This document shows positions 44,368-53,613 of a stretch of DNA of 64,000 nucleotides, piece after piece. Under the pieces are notes generated by a model. That model had not been told where the DNA came from. It was given only the letters and a program-made list of their open reading frames with translations, and made no database searches. The DNA comes from JBFJKD01 sp041601945 (GTDB lineage: Bacteria; Pseudomonadota; Gammaproteobacteria; Pseudomonadales; Porticoccaceae): NCBI GenBank assembly GCA_041601945.1, contig JBFIHG010000011.1:1-64000 (forward strand), in the 5' to 3' direction. A program made the translations under genes and the position numbers. Position 1 is the first letter of the stretch. The number at the start of each line of letters is the position of its first letter.

Positions 44368-44417
44368 CTGTACGGCATCCGTGCCAAAGCGTCGATGATT
44401 TGCTTTAATCGCGGATA

Positions 44418-45257
44418 ATGACAGAGCAAACCAGCTTTATAAATGGCGAACCTGGCACCTCCGTGTCCCTTACGGATCGGGGCTATCTGTATGGGCATGG
44501 TGTCTTCGAAACGATGCGCCTGCACGATCGACACTTACCGCTGTGGCAATACCATAAACAACGTCTCCAGGAAGGTGCGCGCCGGTTGCGCATACCCCTG
44601 GATCTAAAGCTTCTCGATATCTATCTTACTCAGGCGCTGTCCAGTTTTCCGCCGTGTGCGATTGTGCGCTTGAGCGTGACCGCTGTCGCCGCGGGGCGCG
44701 GCTATCGTTGCGGTGACAAGCTGACTGCCCAATATGTGGTGCAGTGCTTTACTGTGTCGCCACCAGATTCCACCCCAGTTACGCTACAACCCTGCCGTTA
44801 TCGGTTACCTGACAATCCGACACTCGCGGGACTCAAACATTTGAATCGGCTCGACCAGGTATTGGCGGCACTGGAACTCGATGAGCACATGGCTGAAGGG
44901 GTGGACGGGTTATTGCTCGACGCACGCAACAATATTATCGAAGCCTTGAGTAGTAATATTTTTGTTTTCTCGGAGGGGCGCTGGTTAACACCGGATCTCA
45001 CGCGTTGTGGCGTGGCGGGCGTGATGCGTCATTATCTGATCGATATGCTCGAAGGGTTACCCGGCGAGTCGGTCGCGGTGTCAGACATCAGTGCGGATAG
45101 TCTGGCCCGAGCACAGGAAATATTTATCTGTAATTCTGTGATTGGAATGCGTCCCGTGGCGAAAATTAATGGTTCCGGCGAATGGTCTGCCTCTGGAATC
45201 GAAATCCATCGTGTGCAGGATGAACTAGCCAGGCGGATGCCATGTTTCGCCAGCTGA
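44418..45257 (+). CDS. pabC: Aminodeoxychorismate lyase
   Basis: A PLP enzyme releasing p-aminobenzoate from 4-amino-4-deoxychorismate for folate. 279 residues: the N-terminal FINGEP...SLTDRGYLYGHGVFETMR, the PLP Lys in LAGLKHLNRLDQV and EALSSNIFVF are typical. Its partner PabB is encoded near 60 kb. It overlaps mltG by 16 nt. Confidence 0.92.
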   Translation: MTEQTSFINGEPGTSVSLTDRGYLYGHGVFETMRLHDRHLPLWQYHKQRLQEGARRLRIPLDLKLLDIYLTQALSSFPPCAIVRLSVTAVAAGRGYRCGDKLTAQYVVQCFTVSPPDSTPVTLQPCRYRLPDNPTLAGLKHLNRLDQVLAALELDEHMAEGVDGLLLDARNNIIEALSSNIFVFSEGRWLTPDLTRCGVAGVMRHYLIDMLEGLPGESVAVSDISADSLARAQEIFICNSVIGMRPVAKINGSGEWSASGIEIHRVQDELARRMPCFAS

Positions 45258-46261
45258 TAATTGTGGGGTTTGTGGCTTTACTCGGTTTACTTGCCGGGAC
45301 ATGGTGGCTGGACCGTGCCCTAAATGAGCCCCTGGCTGTGCCTGTAGAGGGATATCAATTTATTGCCGGAAAGGGCGATGGCGTGTACCGAATTGCGTAT
45401 AAATTGCAGGAGGCCGGGGTGGTGCGTCATGCGTTTGCTTTGCGGTTGTACGCCAAAATTACGGATCGAGATCAGGTGCGTGCCGGGGAGTACGCACTGG
45501 TGCAGGGGGATACGATAAAAACCCTGCTGGAAAAGCTGCAGAAAGGTCAGACTGTGCAGTACAAGGTTACCATTCCCGAGGGACTGACGTTGGCTCAATG
45601 GTTAGGCATATTGCAGGAACAACCTAATATCGACCGGCGCCTGTCGCTCAATTTTCGCGACGAGCTGGCTGCTATCCTGGGACTATCTGCCGACAAACTT
45701 GAGGGTTGGTTTGCACCGGATACCTACATGTATAGCAGCGGAGATTCCGATATTGAAATTTTACAGCGCGCTTATCAGCGGATGACTACCATCATGGCAG
45801 AACAGTGGGAGCAGCGGGCAAAAGAATTGCCTTACCAATCTCCCGAAGAAGCATTGGTGATGGCGTCCATCATAGAAAAGGAAACCGGGATTGCAGAGGA
45901 GCGGGACGAAATCGCGGGGGTATTTGTGCGCCGGTTGCGCAAAGGCATGCGTTTGCAGACGGATCCAACGGTTATCTATGGTCTGGGCGACGCTTATCGG
46001 GGCAATCTGACGCGCGCGCATTTGCAGATGCCGACGCCCTATAACACCTATCTGATAGATGGCTTACCACCCACCGCGATCGCTAACCCGGGGGAGGCTG
46101 CGATTCACGCCGCGCTACACCCGCGCCCGGGGAACAGCCTGTTTTTTGTTGCCAAGGGCGACGGCAGTCACCATTTTTCTGCTACGCTGGGGGAGCATAA
46201 TGAGGCGGTGCGGCGTTATCAATTGCGTCGTAAAAGCGATTATCGCTCGTCGCCCAGGTGA
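45242..46261 (+). CDS. mltG: Endolytic transglycosylase MltG (YceG)
   Basis: A 339-residue inner-membrane murein transglycosylase that ends nascent glycan strands. One N-terminal membrane helix (about 5-22), a LysM-like part (GVYRIAYKLQEAGVV), and the catalytic Glu in ASIIEKETGI (about 212) followed by TDPTVIYGLG. The standard pabC-mltG-tmk order holds. Confidence 0.95.
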   Translation: MFRQLIIVGFVALLGLLAGTWWLDRALNEPLAVPVEGYQFIAGKGDGVYRIAYKLQEAGVVRHAFALRLYAKITDRDQVRAGEYALVQGDTIKTLLEKLQKGQTVQYKVTIPEGLTLAQWLGILQEQPNIDRRLSLNFRDELAAILGLSADKLEGWFAPDTYMYSSGDSDIEILQRAYQRMTTIMAEQWEQRAKELPYQSPEEALVMASIIEKETGIAEERDEIAGVFVRRLRKGMRLQTDPTVIYGLGDAYRGNLTRAHLQMPTPYNTYLIDGLPPTAIANPGEAAIHAALHPRPGNSLFFVAKGDGSHHFSATLGEHNEAVRRYQLRRKSDYRSSPR

Positions 46262-46265
46262 TGTG

Positions 46266-46907
46266 ATGGTGTCGGTAATGAAGGGTAAATTTATAACACT
46301 GGAAGGTTCCGAAGGGGTGGGTAAAACCACCAATATGGAGTTTATAAAAAGCTGCCTGGAACAGTTGGGCATCGAGTCTGTGGTTACGCGGGAGCCGGGT
46401 GGAACTTCTCTTGGGGAAAAAATTCGCGCACTGTTACTGGATCGCGACAGCGAATTTTTAGATGATTATGCAGAGCTGTGTTTGATATTTGCCGCACGTG
46501 CGCAACACCTGGCGCGGGTTATCAAGCCCGCGCTGGAGCGTGGTGTCTGGGTGCTGTGTGATCGCTTTACCGATGCAACCTACGCTTATCAAGGCGGTGG
46601 TAGAGGTGTTGCGGACGAGAATATCGAAATGCTTGAAAACATGTTGCAAGGCGATTTGCGACCGGACCTCACTATTGTTCTGGATATTGATCCTGAAATA
46701 GGTCTGGCGCGGGTTAAAGCGCGTGGCGCGTTCGATCGCTTCGAGCAGGAACAACTACATTTTTTTCAACGGGTGCGTAACGCTTATCTGGCGCGGGCCG
46801 CTGCGGATACCCAGCGCTATCGGGTGATCGATGTGGCGCGAAGTCTTGCGGAAATCCAGGTGGATTTGCGCCACGAGCTGGATCAGTTTGTCCGGCGGGT
46901 ACGATGA
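46266..46907 (+). CDS. tmk: Thymidylate kinase
   Basis: Phosphorylates dTMP to dTDP. 213 residues with P-loop EGSEGVGKTT, the Arg of REPGGT, and DRFTDATYAYQGGGR in the lid region. ATG 46266 has AGGTG five bases upstream; ATG 46278 (MKGKFITLEG) is the alternative. It overlaps holB by 4 nt. Confidence 0.95.
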   Translation: MVSVMKGKFITLEGSEGVGKTTNMEFIKSCLEQLGIESVVTREPGGTSLGEKIRALLLDRDSEFLDDYAELCLIFAARAQHLARVIKPALERGVWVLCDRFTDATYAYQGGGRGVADENIEMLENMLQGDLRPDLTIVLDIDPEIGLARVKARGAFDRFEQEQLHFFQRVRNAYLARAAADTQRYRVIDVARSLAEIQVDLRHELDQFVRRVR

Positions 46908-47860
46908 TTTCTGCGGGGGATTCTTTGCAACCGTACCCCTGGCAGCTGCCCCAGTGGCAACTGCTCGAGGGTATGTTGTCGGCGGATAAGATGCCCCACA
47001 GCTTATTATTGGCTGGACCCTCGGAGATCGGTAAACGTCACTTTGCAAAAGCTTTTGCGCAACGGATGTTATGTCGATCCCCTGATGCAGGTTACGGCTG
47101 TGGTGTGTGTAAACCCTGTCACCTGTTAGCCGCGGGGACGCATCCAGATTGGTCGATCCTGGAGCCGGAGGCGGTCGGCAAAGCGATCAAGATAGATGCT
47201 ATACGGGCACTGGACAGTCTCGCCGCTACCACAGCTCAGCAAAGTGGGTGGAGGATCATCCTGATTCAGCCCGCGGAGGCGATGAATGTTAACGCCTCTA
47301 ACGCGCTGTTAAAGACCCTTGAGGAACCAGGCGCAAAAACGTTACTGATGCTAGTGAGCCACAACACCAGTGGTTTGCTGGCAACGGTGCGCAGCCGTTG
47401 CCGAGTCATGGCGTTTACCACGCCCAGTGAAAATCAGGTGATACCCTGGTTGCGGCATAGCACGGGTGCGTCGGAAGTTGCCGCTAGCACCATTGCTAAA
47501 GGGGCGGGTAAACCGTTGCGCATTTTGCGCCTGCTTGAAAGTGATTTATTGGCCAAGATGGAAAGTTTTGAATCTGTGTTGGAGGCGGTTGCAAATGGTG
47601 CGTTGTCGCCGGTAAGTGCCGCCGAGGGAAATCTCGATTTGCCCGACAATGAGACTATTGAATGGCTCCAAAACTATCTTTATCGGCATCTGCGTGACCG
47701 TCGTTTTACATCCCCCCGTCGCCATCGCCAGGCGTTTATTTTTCTCGACCGCGTCACTGCGGCAAAACGCAATCTGCTAAGTGCGGCCAACCCCAATCGC
47801 CAGTTGTTGTGGGAGGAGCTTTTTCTGGATTGGCGTCAGGTCGCGGGTGGCGGCAAGTAG
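46904..47860 (+). CDS. holB: DNA polymerase III subunit delta'
   Basis: A 318-residue clamp-loader subunit. It has a degenerate P-loop (GPSEIGKRHFA), the four zinc Cys (57, 66, 69 and 72), and NASNALLKTLEEP. It does not bind ATP productively, as expected for delta'. Confidence 0.94.
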   Translation: MISAGDSLQPYPWQLPQWQLLEGMLSADKMPHSLLLAGPSEIGKRHFAKAFAQRMLCRSPDAGYGCGVCKPCHLLAAGTHPDWSILEPEAVGKAIKIDAIRALDSLAATTAQQSGWRIILIQPAEAMNVNASNALLKTLEEPGAKTLLMLVSHNTSGLLATVRSRCRVMAFTTPSENQVIPWLRHSTGASEVAASTIAKGAGKPLRILRLLESDLLAKMESFESVLEAVANGALSPVSAAEGNLDLPDNETIEWLQNYLYRHLRDRRFTSPRRHRQAFIFLDRVTAAKRNLLSAANPNRQLLWEELFLDWRQVAGGGK

Positions 47861-47909
47861 AGGTGTGTGGTAATCTTCGGCCCGAGTAACGACTGCGGTC
47901 AAATAGTGT

Positions 47910-48263
47910 ATGGAAGCGATTAGTGGCGGTCTACGCAATGGTATTCTCAATTTAACGCTGAAAGAAGCGAATGAATTGTACGAGTGCTACATGCCATTTG
48001 TTGCCGGTGGTGGGTTGTTTATTCCCACACGCAAGCAATACATGCTGGGGGACGAAGTTTTTGTGCTCCTGGAACTCATGGATGAACCGGATAAAATACC
48101 GCTCACTGGAAAAATCGTCTGGGTGACTCCCAAAGGGGTTAGCGGTAATCGACGCAGTGGTGTGGGTATACAGTTTTCTGAAAGCAACGCGGATTTAATC
48201 AACAAGATCGAAACCTATCTGGCCGGATTATTACAATCCACGCGACCCACCCACACCTTGTAA
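47910..48263 (+). CDS. pilZ: PilZ domain protein, type IV pilus-associated
   Basis: A 117-residue stand-alone PilZ. Position between holB and tatD and the start NGILNLTLKEANELYECYMPFV match PilZ of Pseudomonas, required for type IV pili and unable to bind cyclic-di-GMP. The RxxxR and D/NxSxxG ligand motifs are absent, consistent with that. Confidence 0.9.
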   Translation: MEAISGGLRNGILNLTLKEANELYECYMPFVAGGGLFIPTRKQYMLGDEVFVLLELMDEPDKIPLTGKIVWVTPKGVSGNRRSGVGIQFSESNADLINKIETYLAGLLQSTRPTHTL

Positions 48264-48293
48264 CATTCCCTGGGTAATGCACAAACAGTCACT

Positions 48294-49112
48294 ATGTTGG
48301 TAGATTCCCACTGCCACCTCGATCATCTGGATTTGACCGCCTACAACGGATCCTTGCACAGATTACTAGATGCCGCCCGGGCCCGTGGTGTTCGGGGATT
48401 TCTGAGTGTCGGCGTCGATCTTGAATCATCGCGACGTCTGGTGACCCTGGCGCAGGCGCATCCAGACGTGGTGCTTTCTGTTGGTTCCCACCCCCTGCAG
48501 AACAACCCTCAGCCTCTCCCGGAAGTGACGGAATTAACGGTGCTGGGGGGCGCTGCAAAGGTGGTAGCAATTGGTGAAACCGGCCTTGATTACCATTACA
48601 GTCTCGACACGGCCGACTGGCAGCGCGAGAGTTTTGTCCGCCATGCATTTGTCGCCGACCAGTTGGCGAAGCCCCTTATAGTACATACGCGGGAGGCGCG
48701 CACCGAAACTCTGGAAATTTTACGTCAGCACGCTAACCTGGAGGTGGGCGGCGTCCTGCATTGCTTTACGGAAGACTGGGCCATGGCAAAAGCGGCCCTC
48801 GATCTCAATTTTTACATCTCTTTTTCTGGTATTTTAACATTCAATAATGCGAGTGCTTTACGGGCGGTGGCAAAAAAAATCCCATTGCAGCGCTTACTGG
48901 TGGAAACGGACAGCCCCTGGCTGGCACCGAAACCTTATCGGGGTCGCAAAAACGAACCTCAGTATGTGGTCGAGGTCGCAACGACATTGGCGGACATTCG
49001 GGGTCTACCTCTGGATGAACTAGCGCAGGCCACCACCACTAATTTTGAGCGTCTGTTTGGTCCGATCCCCGCTGCGGCCTGTGTTACCATTGACGGTAAA
49101 ATAGTTTCCTGA
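48294..49112 (+). CDS. tatD: TatD family metal-dependent deoxyribonuclease
   Basis: A 272-residue TIM-barrel hydrolase. Metal ligands: DSHCHLDHLD (3-12), GETGLDYHY, LIVHTREA, LHCFTE and ETDSPWL. Last gene of the pilZ-tatD block; the MBL gene follows after 11 bp. Confidence 0.92.
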   Translation: MLVDSHCHLDHLDLTAYNGSLHRLLDAARARGVRGFLSVGVDLESSRRLVTLAQAHPDVVLSVGSHPLQNNPQPLPEVTELTVLGGAAKVVAIGETGLDYHYSLDTADWQRESFVRHAFVADQLAKPLIVHTREARTETLEILRQHANLEVGGVLHCFTEDWAMAKAALDLNFYISFSGILTFNNASALRAVAKKIPLQRLLVETDSPWLAPKPYRGRKNEPQYVVEVATTLADIRGLPLDELAQATTTNFERLFGPIPAAACVTIDGKIVS

Positions 49113-49123
49113 GCGGGGCACCT

Positions 49124-49789
49124 ATGAGTACCAAGAGTACCAAAGAAACTAGTACCAATGAAACGAGAGTACACAAAAGTTTCCCGGTGGGCCCATTGCA
49201 ATGCAATTGCTCAATCGTGGGGGATTTAACCACCGGCAAGGCGTTGGTGGTTGATCCGGGTGGTGACGCGGATATCATCCTCGGATTGCTGGCCGAGCTG
49301 CAATTACAGGTCGTGGCCATCATCCATACCCATGCTCATCTCGATCACATTCTCGCCGCCGGGGAGATCAAGAAAGCAACCGGCGCGCCCATTTATTTGC
49401 ACCGCGACGACCAGTTTTTGTGGGACATCGTCGAGGAGCAATGCGCGATGTTTGGCATCCCCTATAAGCCTCTTCCCAACCCGGATCACTATTTGCAGGA
49501 TGACCAGGACCTGGGATGTTGCGGTGGCGTGGCTATCCACACGCCCGGACATACACCGGGCTCCACCAGTTTCTGGTTTGCCGACAGTAATCTGTTGCTG
49601 GCTGGCGATACGCTGTTTCAGCGCAGTATTGGGCGCACTGATTTTGCCGGAGGCGACTACGATCAAATAACCCGATCTATTCGCGAACGCATTTATACTC
49701 TCGACGAGGAGGCCACCGTGATTACCGGGCACGGGCCCAGCACTACCATTGGCGACGAAAAATACAACAATCCGTTTGTCCAGGCCTAG
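49124..49789 (+). CDS. MBL-fold metallo-hydrolase (glyoxalase II-like)
   Basis: A 221-residue metallo-beta-lactamase-fold hydrolase. HTHAHLDHILAAGE carries the HxHxDH zinc motif, and HTPGHTPGSTSFW, LLAGDTLF and VITGHGP complete the site. The layout resembles YcbL-type glyoxalase II. The first 18 residues are a Ser/Thr/Lys-rich run encoded by short repeats and are probably not part of the fold. Confidence 0.88.
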   Translation: MSTKSTKETSTNETRVHKSFPVGPLQCNCSIVGDLTTGKALVVDPGGDADIILGLLAELQLQVVAIIHTHAHLDHILAAGEIKKATGAPIYLHRDDQFLWDIVEEQCAMFGIPYKPLPNPDHYLQDDQDLGCCGGVAIHTPGHTPGSTSFWFADSNLLLAGDTLFQRSIGRTDFAGGDYDQITRSIRERIYTLDEEATVITGHGPSTTIGDEKYNNPFVQA

Positions 49790-49798
49790 GGAATTTTT

Positions 49799-50455
49799 GT
49801 GAAACCCGAGTCGTTGAATACGCAGGACATCCTGCGCCAACAACTGGAGGTCATGCTTGATCTGCAGCAAGCCATGAATGCCAAAGTCGCCGCCGACTGG
49901 GCCACCCGCGACTTCCACTGGTACCGCGCGATTTGGGTAGAGTGCGCGGAAATGCTCGACCATTACGGGTGGAAATGGTGGAAAAAACAGACGCCGGATA
50001 TTGAGCAGGTACAACTCGAATTAGTAGATATCTGGCATTTTGGCCTGAGTCTGTTGTTATTGCGCGACGCGGATCGCGACGACTTGCTGGACCAGATGAT
50101 TGGCGAACTGATAACTCCGGTGGTCACGGAAAACGAATTCCCTCAGGAGCTGGAAGCATTTGCGTTAACGACCCTGGCAAGCAAAGATTTCGATATACAG
50201 AGCTTTAACCGCTTAATGGTGTGCATCGGGCTGAGCTTTGATGAACTCTATACGCGCTATGTTGGTAAAAATGTACTCAATTTGTTTCGCCAGGACAACG
50301 GTTATCAGACCGGTGAATACATTAAACAGTGGTCCGGCCGGGAAGACAATGAGCACCTGGTAGAAGTGGTTGCGACGCTCGATCCGTCCAGTCCACGGTT
50401 CAAGGATACACTGTATCTGGCGCTGGAAACCCGTTACCGCGAAAGTACCGCTTAG
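49799..50455 (+). CDS. Dimeric dUTP diphosphatase
   Basis: A 218-residue all-alpha dUTPase of the MazG-like NTP pyrophosphatase superfamily. Metal-binding ExxE (48/51) in IWVECAEMLDHYGWKWWK and ExxD (74/77) in LELVDIWHF match the dimeric dUTPase family. It keeps dUTP out of DNA and supplies dUMP. The start is GTG, 9 bp after the MBL stop. Confidence 0.88.
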   Translation: MKPESLNTQDILRQQLEVMLDLQQAMNAKVAADWATRDFHWYRAIWVECAEMLDHYGWKWWKKQTPDIEQVQLELVDIWHFGLSLLLLRDADRDDLLDQMIGELITPVVTENEFPQELEAFALTTLASKDFDIQSFNRLMVCIGLSFDELYTRYVGKNVLNLFRQDNGYQTGEYIKQWSGREDNEHLVEVVATLDPSSPRFKDTLYLALETRYRESTA

Positions 50456-50470
50456 CGAGCGCGATCGGCG

Positions 50471-50498
50471 GTGAAATTCTACGTTAAATACGTATAAT
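50471..50498 (+). promoter_or_regulatory. Promoter of mdh
   Basis: GTGAAA (50471-50476), a 16-bp spacer and perfect TATAAT (50493-50498); mdh starts 45 bp further. Confidence 0.55.
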
Positions 50499-50543
50499 GA
50501 CCGCCTTTCATTTACCCACACTTCCACCAGACGGAGAGCCCCA

Positions 50544-51524
50544 GTGAAATCACCCGTACGCGTCACCGTGACCGGAGCAGCCGGTCAGATCAGCTATTCC
50601 CTGTTATTTCGTATTGCTGCCGGCGAGATGTTGGGGGCGGATCAGCCGGTTATTTTGCAGATGCTGGAAATCACACCGGCCCTGGGTGCGTTGCAGGGTG
50701 TTGCCATGGAACTGGAAGACTGCGCTTTTCCACTGCTGGCAGGAATGGTTTGTACGGATGACGCCAGCGTAGCCTTTAAGGATTCGGATTACGCGTTGTT
50801 GGTGGGTGCGCGACCGCGCGGTCCGGGTATGGAGCGCAAAGACTTACTGGAAGCAAATGCCGCAATTTTTTCAACGCAGGGCAAGGCCATTAATGCAGTG
50901 GCTAAGCGAGCCATCAAAGTGCTGGTGGTGGGTAACCCGGCCAATACCAACGCGCTAATCGCACAACGCAACGCACCGGATATCGACCCGCGTCAGTTTA
51001 CCGCCATGACTCGCCTGGATCACAATCGGGCGCTAACCCAGCTCGCGCTGAAAACGGGCAAGTCAGTTAACGATGTGAGCAAGATGATTATCTGGGGTAA
51101 CCATTCGGCGACCCAGTATCCGGATGTTCACCACGCACTGGTAAATGGTGCCCCGGCCTTGAGTCTGGTGGATCAGGCCTGGTATGAATCCCATTTGATA
51201 CCGACGGTACAGCAACGTGGCGCTGCCATAATCAAAGCGCGCGGCGCTTCCAGTGCTGCTTCCGCCGCCAATGCGGCGATTAGTCATATGCGCACCTGGG
51301 TGCTGGGTAGTGCCGATAACGACTGGGTCAGTATGGGTGTCTACAGTGACGGCAGCTATGGCATAGATAAGGGTTTGATCTACTCGGTGCCCTGTGTGTG
51401 TAAAAACGGCGACTGGCAGGCAGTACCGGGCTTAACCATCAACGAATTTTCCCGTGAAAAAATGGACGCTACAGCTCAGGAGTTGCGCGAGGAGCGGGAT
51501 GCGGTCAAACACCTGTTGCCTTAA
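50544..51524 (+). CDS. mdh: Malate dehydrogenase
   Basis: NAD-dependent TCA-cycle enzyme, 326 residues. GAAGQISY (11-18) binds NAD; Arg157, Asp159 (MTRLDHNRA) and His187 (WGNHSATQYPD) are catalytic; GARPRGPGM is the mobile loop. The long form is the type shared with Burkholderia and plant NADP enzymes, not the 312-residue E. coli type. The start is GTG. Confidence 0.95.
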   Translation: MKSPVRVTVTGAAGQISYSLLFRIAAGEMLGADQPVILQMLEITPALGALQGVAMELEDCAFPLLAGMVCTDDASVAFKDSDYALLVGARPRGPGMERKDLLEANAAIFSTQGKAINAVAKRAIKVLVVGNPANTNALIAQRNAPDIDPRQFTAMTRLDHNRALTQLALKTGKSVNDVSKMIIWGNHSATQYPDVHHALVNGAPALSLVDQAWYESHLIPTVQQRGAAIIKARGASSAASAANAAISHMRTWVLGSADNDWVSMGVYSDGSYGIDKGLIYSVPCVCKNGDWQAVPGLTINEFSREKMDATAQELREERDAVKHLLP

Positions 51525-51602
51525 TTTTCAGGCGCGCTGGAGCTGGAATCATTGGTTGGTCTACAGCGCTATTTGCAAACGGAAAGCACGGGGATTTAGC
51601 AT

Positions 51603-52079
51603 ATGGCTTTAGCGAAAATTGGAAATTTGGCACCTGATTTTAAGCTTTCGAATCAACGGGGCGAAATCGTACATTTAAAAGCGTTACGCCAAGCGAAAAA
51701 TGTCGTCGTGTATTTTTATCCGAAAGCTATGACGCCGGGTTGCACTGTGCAGGCGTGCGGTATCAGCGATAATCGCAAGGCGTTTGCGAAGCTGGATACG
51801 GTGGTTCTGGCGATCAGCCCCGACCCGGTCAAGCGCCTGGAAAAGTTTGTAGAAAAACATCAACTACAGTTTGACTTGCTGTCCGACGAGGACCACGCCG
51901 TTGCGGATAAGTATGGTGTCTGGGCCTTGAAGAAATTTATGGGCCGCGAGTACATGGGCATTTTGCGTACGACTTTTATTATCGACCGCGACGGTCGCGT
52001 ACGGCACGTCATTGATAAGGTAAATACCAAAACCCATCATCAGGACGTGCAAGACTGGATTCGCGAGCATCTGAAGTGA
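51603..52079 (+). CDS. bcp: Thioredoxin-dependent peroxiredoxin (Bcp/PrxQ type)
   Basis: A 158-residue PrxQ. The peroxidatic Cys47 lies in YPKAMTPGCTVQACG and the likely resolving Cys52 is five residues later, the classic Bcp spacing. It detoxifies peroxides in the cytoplasm. Confidence 0.92.
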   Translation: MALAKIGNLAPDFKLSNQRGEIVHLKALRQAKNVVVYFYPKAMTPGCTVQACGISDNRKAFAKLDTVVLAISPDPVKRLEKFVEKHQLQFDLLSDEDHAVADKYGVWALKKFMGREYMGILRTTFIIDRDGRVRHVIDKVNTKTHHQDVQDWIREHLK

Positions 52080-52204
52080 AGGGTTGTAGCGCGGATACAC
52101 GGGGCTCGTCAGGAGAAGGTTGAAAACATCGGTGCTTATGTACAGTTGAATTTGTGGGTGAAAAAATTATCGTTATATACATTGTAATCACGAGGTAACT
52201 GAGT

Positions 52205-52540
52205 ATGTCATTTTTTATATCTCCCGCTTTTGCAGAGGCTCCTGCTGCGGCCGCCGGCGAACCCAATCCGCTGGTAACCCTGTTAATGTTTGCCGGGCTA
52301 TTTGTATTTATGTATTTACTGATTATTCGCCCTCAACGCAAGCGGGCGAAAGAACATCAACAGTTGGTCGCTGCCCTCGCCAAGGGCGATGAGGTAGTGA
52401 CCACCAGTGGCATGCTGGGCAAAATTGCTAAAATTGAGGGCGATTATCTGGTGCTGGAAGTTTCCGATACGGTTGCGTTGAAATTCCAACGCTCGGCCGT
52501 ACATGCGGTGCTACCCAAGGGCACGTTAAAAGCGATCTAA
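52205..52540 (+). CDS. yajC: Sec translocon accessory subunit YajC
   Basis: A 111-residue inner-membrane protein with one helix (about 23-40) followed by RPQRKRAKEHQQLVAALAKGDEVVTTSGMLGKI, diagnostic of YajC. It normally lies in tgt-yajC-secD-secF, but here is flanked by bcp and a PLP enzyme with no secD or secF nearby. Confidence 0.93.
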   Translation: MSFFISPAFAEAPAAAAGEPNPLVTLLMFAGLFVFMYLLIIRPQRKRAKEHQQLVAALAKGDEVVTTSGMLGKIAKIEGDYLVLEVSDTVALKFQRSAVHAVLPKGTLKAI

Positions 52541-52569
52541 CCAGACTCCGGAAGAGTCGAGGAGGGCGG

Positions 52570-53592
52570 GTGCTCGACTATCCGCAACGCCTGCATCTGG
52601 CGCAATTGCCAACGCCATTGCAATGTCTGGAACGGCTATCCACCCATATCGGCGGCCCACGGATATGGGTTAAGCGGGACGATTTAACCGACTGCGCCGC
52701 CAGTGGTAACAAAATCCGCAAACTTGAATTTACCCTTGCCAGGGCCCTGGATCAGGGCTGCGATACAGTTATTACCTGTGGTGGCGTGCAATCGAATCAC
52801 TGTCGCGCCACCGCGCTTCTGGGCGCTCGCCTGGGACTGCAAGTGCATTTGATTTTACGCGATGAGAACACTGGAATCACGCCGGAGGAAACCCCGGATG
52901 GCAATTTACTGCTCGACTTTTTGGCCGGTGCGAGCGTGTCGGTTTATCCTCGTCAGCAGTACCAGACACAGCTCGCCCAACTGTGTGCCCATTGGGTGAC
53001 CCACTACACAAGCCAGGGGCGCAAGCCCTACCAGATACCCACCGGTGCCAGCGACGGCACCGGCGTGTGGGGTTATGTGGGTTGTGCACAAGAATTGAAA
53101 AATGATTTTGCCCGGCTGCAAATACAGCCGGGTGCGATTGTGCACGCCACCGGCTCCGGTGGCACTCAGGCCGGACTCACAGCAGGCGCTGCGCTGTACG
53201 ATCTGGACTGCCCGGTGGTTGGTATGGCCGTGTGTGACAACGCCGATTATTTCCGTCGTAAGGTACGGGCAGACCTGCAAGAATGGCGGCACCTGTATGG
53301 GGTGGAGATTGATATTGATCGTCTGGCGATTATTGTGAACGACGCCTATATCGGCCCCGGCTATGCCCAGGCCGGACAAGAGGTGTTTGCCACCATCCGC
53401 GACGTAGCCGCGCTGGAGGGACTGATTCTCGACCCAGTGTACAGCGGCAAGGCGTTCCACGGCATGCTGGAAGAAATTCGTCACGGCGCCTTCTCTCACC
53501 TGTCAGATGTGGTGTTTATTCATACCGGTGGTATTTTTGGCCTGTTCGCGCAACGACATGCGCTGGGATACCATGTGCCGTCACAAACATAA
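52570..53592 (+). CDS. D-cysteine desulfhydrase / ACC deaminase family PLP enzyme
   Basis: A 340-residue fold-type II PLP enzyme. The PLP Lys is in SGNKIRKLEF, with GGVQSNHCRATA and the phosphate-binding ATGSGGTQAG. This family includes D-cysteine desulfhydrase (DcyD) and ACC deaminase; DcyD (D-cysteine to pyruvate, sulfide and ammonia) is the likelier role. The GTG start has GAGGAGGG upstream. Confidence 0.85.
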   Translation: MLDYPQRLHLAQLPTPLQCLERLSTHIGGPRIWVKRDDLTDCAASGNKIRKLEFTLARALDQGCDTVITCGGVQSNHCRATALLGARLGLQVHLILRDENTGITPEETPDGNLLLDFLAGASVSVYPRQQYQTQLAQLCAHWVTHYTSQGRKPYQIPTGASDGTGVWGYVGCAQELKNDFARLQIQPGAIVHATGSGGTQAGLTAGAALYDLDCPVVGMAVCDNADYFRRKVRADLQEWRHLYGVEIDIDRLAIIVNDAYIGPGYAQAGQEVFATIRDVAALEGLILDPVYSGKAFHGMLEEIRHGAFSHLSDVVFIHTGGIFGLFAQRHALGYHVPSQT

Positions 53593-53613
53593 AATACTGA
53601 GTCTTATAAGAAT

